Below are positions 60,553-64,000 of a stretch of DNA of 64,000 bases, in pieces; the stretch's first letter is position 1, and each line of letters starts with the position of its first letter. The DNA is from Bifidobacterium scaligerum (GTDB lineage Bacteria; Actinomycetota; Actinomycetes; Actinomycetales; Bifidobacteriaceae). The translations under genes and the position numbers were made by a program. The notes beneath the pieces are model-generated. The model was not told the origin of the DNA. It did no database searches and was given only the letters and a program-made list of their open reading frames with translations. The DNA is taken from the NCBI RefSeq assembly GCF_002802865.1, contig NZ_PGLQ01000003.1:229304-293303 (forward strand), in the 5' to 3' direction.

Positions 60553-63225
60553 CTATTCGGTCAGGTAGTACACCGTCTCGTCAAGCGGCGCCTCATTCAT
60601 GTGATAGTAGATGATTTTCAGGAAGGCCTTACTGCTGTCGGGTTTGGCTTTGCCCGCTACATATGACGATGAATACGATGATGCCGCAAGACCTTCCAGC
60701 TTGCTGGAGCTGGTGCCGGCCGGTATGTACGCCACCTCGAACGGCTTGAAAATCTCAGCTTCGGAGAAAAACTCGTCACCGTTGTAGCACGCGTCGGAGC
60801 CGCGGTAGCTGCCGCACTGGTAGTCACTGTCCGGCCCCTTAAGGTCCAATCCGACGTCTTCGGGCACCCATCTCGGATCCGCATCCGCCAATTGCAACTT
60901 GGACACCGTATGATCATCCGGACTCATATACAGGTCCTTCGAACCGGACGAAGTCGCCTTGCCGGTGTCGTCGATGGTGATGCACGAGGAGTTATCCTTC
61001 TGGCAGTACTTGCCGGCGATCGGCGTGAAATCGCCGCCGCTCACAGTCGAGCGGATTTCCTGCAGGGTCATGTCTTTGGCCGACTTCTTCGACGTGGACT
61101 TGTCTGACGAATCGGACGAATCGGACGAATCGGACGAATCGGACGAATCGGACGAATCGGCGTCGCTCTTGGATGCGGGAACCTTCACGTCGGCGTCCGG
61201 CAGGGAATCCCAGTCGAGGTCGCCGTTTTGCTCCATGAGATAGTAGACGGTCGAGCCGCTGGGTGCCGGCTTCATCGGCTCCATCTCATTCTGGTATCCG
61301 TTTGCTGACTTGTTGGTGGGCACGAACGGATCGACCTGATGCGCCCAGTCGTCAACTGGGTCGCTGGTGGAGTCGTACAGGCTCTTGTCGCGCACCAGAA
61401 TGAACGGACGGGTGGTGTCGATCTTCTCTTCCTTGTTGGCCTTCGCCAGTTCATCGGCGTCAAAGTAGCCGGACGATTCCAGCGAATCCACATCGGAGCC
61501 CACCGGGAAATAGACCACGAAATCCTTCATCTCGTAGGTCAATCCGGTCGGACCATTGTAATGTTCGGCGCCGGCCGGCGGGGTCATTGTATCGCCTGAA
61601 AAATCGGCCATTTTATAGACGCCGTCGATGCAATACTCTCCTACGGAAGAACCGGTCATGGTTGTCGTGCCACAGTTCGGCAAATCCATGCCGGCGTACA
61701 GTTCGAACATGCCCCAATCCTTGAGCAGCAGATGGTTTTTCATCGGCAGCTTGTTCGGATCCGTGTACTGATCGGCGGACAACATCGCGCCGCTGATGTC
61801 TTGCGAGAAATTGCTGAGGCCAAGAATATGATCTTTGTCTTCGTCCTCGCCCTTGATGTGCAGGTACTGGTAATCGTCGGACGTCGTACCGCCGTACGGG
61901 GTGGAGGAAGACTGTTCCAGCGTGACGCAATCCTTGGAGGCGTCCTTCACCTCGTTCTTGCAGTACATGCCGATCATCGCGCTGGCCTGTATGCTGGCCA
62001 TCCGCCCGTTATACGAGTTGTCACGGCTCAGCACATCCATGTTGCTGTCTTTATCGATGCCGTAATACAGCGTAACCGATTCGCCGGAGCTCAGTTCCGA
62101 GCCCGGTGCCGGGTATGAACCTGAGATTTTGCCCACGTACTGTTCGGACGAATAATGCGGTTTGAGCGTTACGTTATAGCCTTCCGCCTCCAGCGCGCTG
62201 ACCGCGTCGGATTTCTCCTGGCCGAGGATGTCCACCGGAATGCCGTCGCCCTTCGAGGCCACGCCGATGTAGATGCCGTCGCTCTCCTCGTCTTCGGTCA
62301 ATCCCACGCCTGGTGCCGGGTAGGTGACGGCGACCTGACCTTCCGGCGTCTTGCTGTCTTGCGCGATGACGACCTTCTTGTAGTGCACCGGCACGCCCAT
62401 ATCCGCGAACGTATCGGTCACCTTGTTCACGTCCTTGCCCACGGTGTCTTTCGGCACGCCCGGGCCGGCCGACTCCTGCACGGTGACCGTGGAGCCCTGC
62501 TTGACGCGAGCGCCCGCCTGAGCGCCCTCGTAGCCGAGGAATGCGCCGCGCTCCTCGCCGGAGAAGACCGGCACGGTTTTGACCTTCAGGCCCTTGGCTT
62601 TCAGCGCCGCCGTGATGTCCTTCGCCTTGACCACCGATTTCTTGCCGTTTTTGCTGGTCACGCCGCTGGCGATGCTCGCCGCATCCGGCAGAACCTTGCC
62701 GCCCCACATTTCCGCGCGGTAGGTAAAGAACAGGGTTGTTCCGGCCACGAGCAGGGCCACAAGAATGATGGACAGCAGGATGACGAGCTTGTTCGGGCCG
62801 CGCTTGACGGCGGCGGTAGCTGCGTAGGACGGCGGGACCGGTTGGGTCGTGGGCTGAGTCGCGGACGGGCCGGTCGGGTTTGTTGAGTTCGTTGGGTAGC
62901 CGGAGGCTGCGTACGGAGCGTTTGCGGCGGGCGCGGGGACGCCCGGCGTACCGGGGGCGGGCGCGGGCGTACCTGACGTACCGGGCAGCGGCGGATGATC
63001 GATCATCGTTTGATCAGGCATCGGCATCGGCGCGGACGGCCCGGACGCGGCCTGCCCCGGAGCGGGCGGCCAAGCAGCGTTCTGTCCCGGTGCCGGGACC
63101 TGATTTGCGGTCACACCCGGCTGATTCGGCTGCGCTGCCGCGCTACCGGCCGGCAGCTGCGCGCCGCACTGCTCGCAGAATCGGCTACCCCCATTATTGA
63201 CAGCACCACATCGTTGACAAATCAT
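60553..63225 (-). CDS. Zinc-ribbon membrane protein with PASTA-like repeats (paralogue 2)
   Basis: The 890-residue protein has the same plan as the one at 55984-58578: zinc ribbon with Cys3, 6, 17, 20; Pro/Ala/Gly-rich linker; one membrane helix (about 144-166); PASTA-like units; and a C-terminal domain with the same repeated phrases (DADVKVPASK against DADVKVPESK). The two share long blocks around the helix and first repeats (DITAALKAKGLKVKT). It lacks the TVLS motifs in the linker. A Ser-Asp run near residues 690-706 is encoded by six tandem 9-base units at 61106-61159, so its length probably varies. The two genes converge on the metallophosphatase between them, which suggests an old duplication. 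The ribosome binding site is weak. Confidence 0.8.
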   Translation of the reverse strand: MICQRCGAVNNGGSRFCEQCGAQLPAGSAAAQPNQPGVTANQVPAPGQNAAWPPAPGQAASGPSAPMPMPDQTMIDHPPLPGTSGTPAPAPGTPGVPAPAANAPYAASGYPTNSTNPTGPSATQPTTQPVPPSYAATAAVKRGPNKLVILLSIILVALLVAGTTLFFTYRAEMWGGKVLPDAASIASGVTSKNGKKSVVKAKDITAALKAKGLKVKTVPVFSGEERGAFLGYEGAQAGARVKQGSTVTVQESAGPGVPKDTVGKDVNKVTDTFADMGVPVHYKKVVIAQDSKTPEGQVAVTYPAPGVGLTEDEESDGIYIGVASKGDGIPVDILGQEKSDAVSALEAEGYNVTLKPHYSSEQYVGKISGSYPAPGSELSSGESVTLYYGIDKDSNMDVLSRDNSYNGRMASIQASAMIGMYCKNEVKDASKDCVTLEQSSSTPYGGTTSDDYQYLHIKGEDEDKDHILGLSNFSQDISGAMLSADQYTDPNKLPMKNHLLLKDWGMFELYAGMDLPNCGTTTMTGSSVGEYCIDGVYKMADFSGDTMTPPAGAEHYNGPTGLTYEMKDFVVYFPVGSDVDSLESSGYFDADELAKANKEEKIDTTRPFILVRDKSLYDSTSDPVDDWAHQVDPFVPTNKSANGYQNEMEPMKPAPSGSTVYYLMEQNGDLDWDSLPDADVKVPASKSDADSSDSSDSSDSSDSSDSSDKSTSKKSAKDMTLQEIRSTVSGGDFTPIAGKYCQKDNSSCITIDDTGKATSSGSKDLYMSPDDHTVSKLQLADADPRWVPEDVGLDLKGPDSDYQCGSYRGSDACYNGDEFFSEAEIFKPFEVAYIPAGTSSSKLEGLAASSYSSSYVAGKAKPDSSKAFLKIIYYHMNEAPLDETVYYLTE
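61106..61159. repeat. Six tandem 9-base units within the paralogue 2 gene
   Basis: GACGAATCG repeated six times, in frame, encoding Ser-Asp-Ser units. Identical units favour slippage. Confidence 0.9.
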
Positions 63226-63317
63226 CGTCGTTCTTCTCTCTCGTCGAATGATGCACTATGGCATCATTCTACCGAGAAACGAACGCACGCAAGCAACGAC
63301 TGCGGGACTAGCGGGGA

Positions 63318-63938
63318 CTACCGGAACAGGCTCACGCCGCGACGCGCGGTGCAGTAGGCGTTACCCAGCCACGTATGGCGCGAGTTGGGCCACACGGCTC
63401 CCAGGCGCGGCGCATTCTGGCTCATCCAGATGCTCGGCACACGGCCGTCCGCCGAACGCGAACCCAGCAGATTGAAGCCGTTCTTCTCCAACAGCCATTC
63501 CGGATGCTGGGTGGCGATGGCGAGGCCCTCTTCCAGCGTGAGCGGCAGACGTTCGTCGGAATCGATGAGCTTGCGGGCCACATCCGGTTCACGGTTCACA
63601 TAGCAGGTGCCGGTATGCGGATCGACCACCAAGTAGAACGGACCCTCCGGCGGCATGAAACCGTCCTGTGGCAGGAAACTGGCGATATCGCGCGGGGGCA
63701 TCGTGGTGAACCCGGCCATGCGGTTGATCGAGGTTCGGGCGATCAGCGATTCCGGCGAAACCAGCTCGCGCGTGGGCACCAGCAGAATATTCGAGCCCAG
63801 ATCGCTCTGCTCCAGCGCGGAGATCAACGGACGGGCCAGCGCGCGGAACGCGGCGGCGCTCATATCCGCCACGTCCGGGTAGCCCAAGGCCACGATACGG
63901 TCAAGCTGTTTTTGCGCTTCCACTGATGCGATCGACAT
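63318..63938 (-). CDS. DUF5701-like protein
   Basis: The 206-residue soluble protein resembles an actinobacterial family of unknown role (DUF5701). It opens with EAQKQLDRIVALGYPDV, contains VPTRELVSPESL and GPFYLVVDPHTGTCYVN near the middle, and ends with the Trp-rich segment WMSQNAPRLGAVWPNSRHTWLGNAYCTARRG. No catalytic residues, signal or membrane segment can be pointed out. The ATG has a weak AGTAGG close upstream. It is the last gene in the window and reads toward paralogue 2, whose start is 92 bases beyond on the same strand, so they could be co-transcribed. Confidence 0.75.
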   Translation of the reverse strand: MSIASVEAQKQLDRIVALGYPDVADMSAAAFRALARPLISALEQSDLGSNILLVPTRELVSPESLIARTSINRMAGFTTMPPRDIASFLPQDGFMPPEGPFYLVVDPHTGTCYVNREPDVARKLIDSDERLPLTLEEGLAIATQHPEWLLEKNGFNLLGSRSADGRVPSIWMSQNAPRLGAVWPNSRHTWLGNAYCTARRGVSLFR

Positions 63939-64000
63939 GCCTACTAGCCTAGCGCGGCGTCACGTCGGAGATGGGGCGGGGCTGCGGAAGGAAAGCGGGG

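Overview
The window looks like the chromosome of a bifidobacterium, most likely of the Bifidobacterium longum group. This is inferred, not searched: the DNA is GC-rich and actinobacterial in style, with strong AAGGAG-type ribosome binding sites. The housekeeping set (C69 dipeptidase next to a short formate-tetrahydrofolate ligase, a 638-residue LeuA, TopA with an Ala/Lys-rich tail, proline/alanine-rich membrane proteins) fits that genus.

Bases 1-18,800 are accessory. The left edge is the C-terminal half of a tyrosine integrase. Next come a winged-helix/nuclease-like protein of replication-relaxation type and a 966-residue protein whose N-terminal half is a UvrD-like helicase and whose C-terminal half carries all the hallmarks of a Rep_1 (HUH) rolling-circle initiator. 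A perfect 31-bp palindrome separates these from a convergent four-gene block on the minus strand: an unknown protein, an SNF2 helicase with a DUF3883 end, a DUF1156 DNA methyltransferase and a HEPN-DUF499 ATPase. I read this block as a DISARM/BREX-like defence module. The right edge holds a broken integrase N-terminus joined to a winged-helix tail, then a DUF3800 gene preceded by a folded leader that ends in an intrinsic terminator.

Bases 19,000-32,400 are a patchwork. They hold a TetR regulator divergent from a 7-TM protein and an NAD(P)H oxidoreductase, tRNA-Thr, an OFA-family transporter, a DUF1275 protein, and tRNA-Gln and tRNA-Glu. A repeat-rich spacer leads to a second identical tRNA-Glu, then gltX, which charges those tRNAs, a DUF805 protein, an unknown intracellular protein and a histidine phosphatase.

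Bases 32,800-64,000 are mostly core: an MFS transporter, an acyltransferase-SGNH protein with GtrA, a MIF-type tautomerase, pepD-fhs, a PEBP protein, ptsH (HPr), tmk-holB, topA, a PAP2 phosphatase, SRP RNA, a class A penicillin-binding protein, leuA, a DUF4234 protein, two paralogous zinc-ribbon/PASTA-like membrane proteins on either side of a metallophosphatase, and a DUF5701-like protein.

Many convergent junctions carry large hairpins. Some belong to repeated families within this window, notably a 110-bp double hairpin at two places and a 190-bp fold-back element at 38.3-38.5 kb. No CRISPR array, rRNA or intact insertion sequence was seen.
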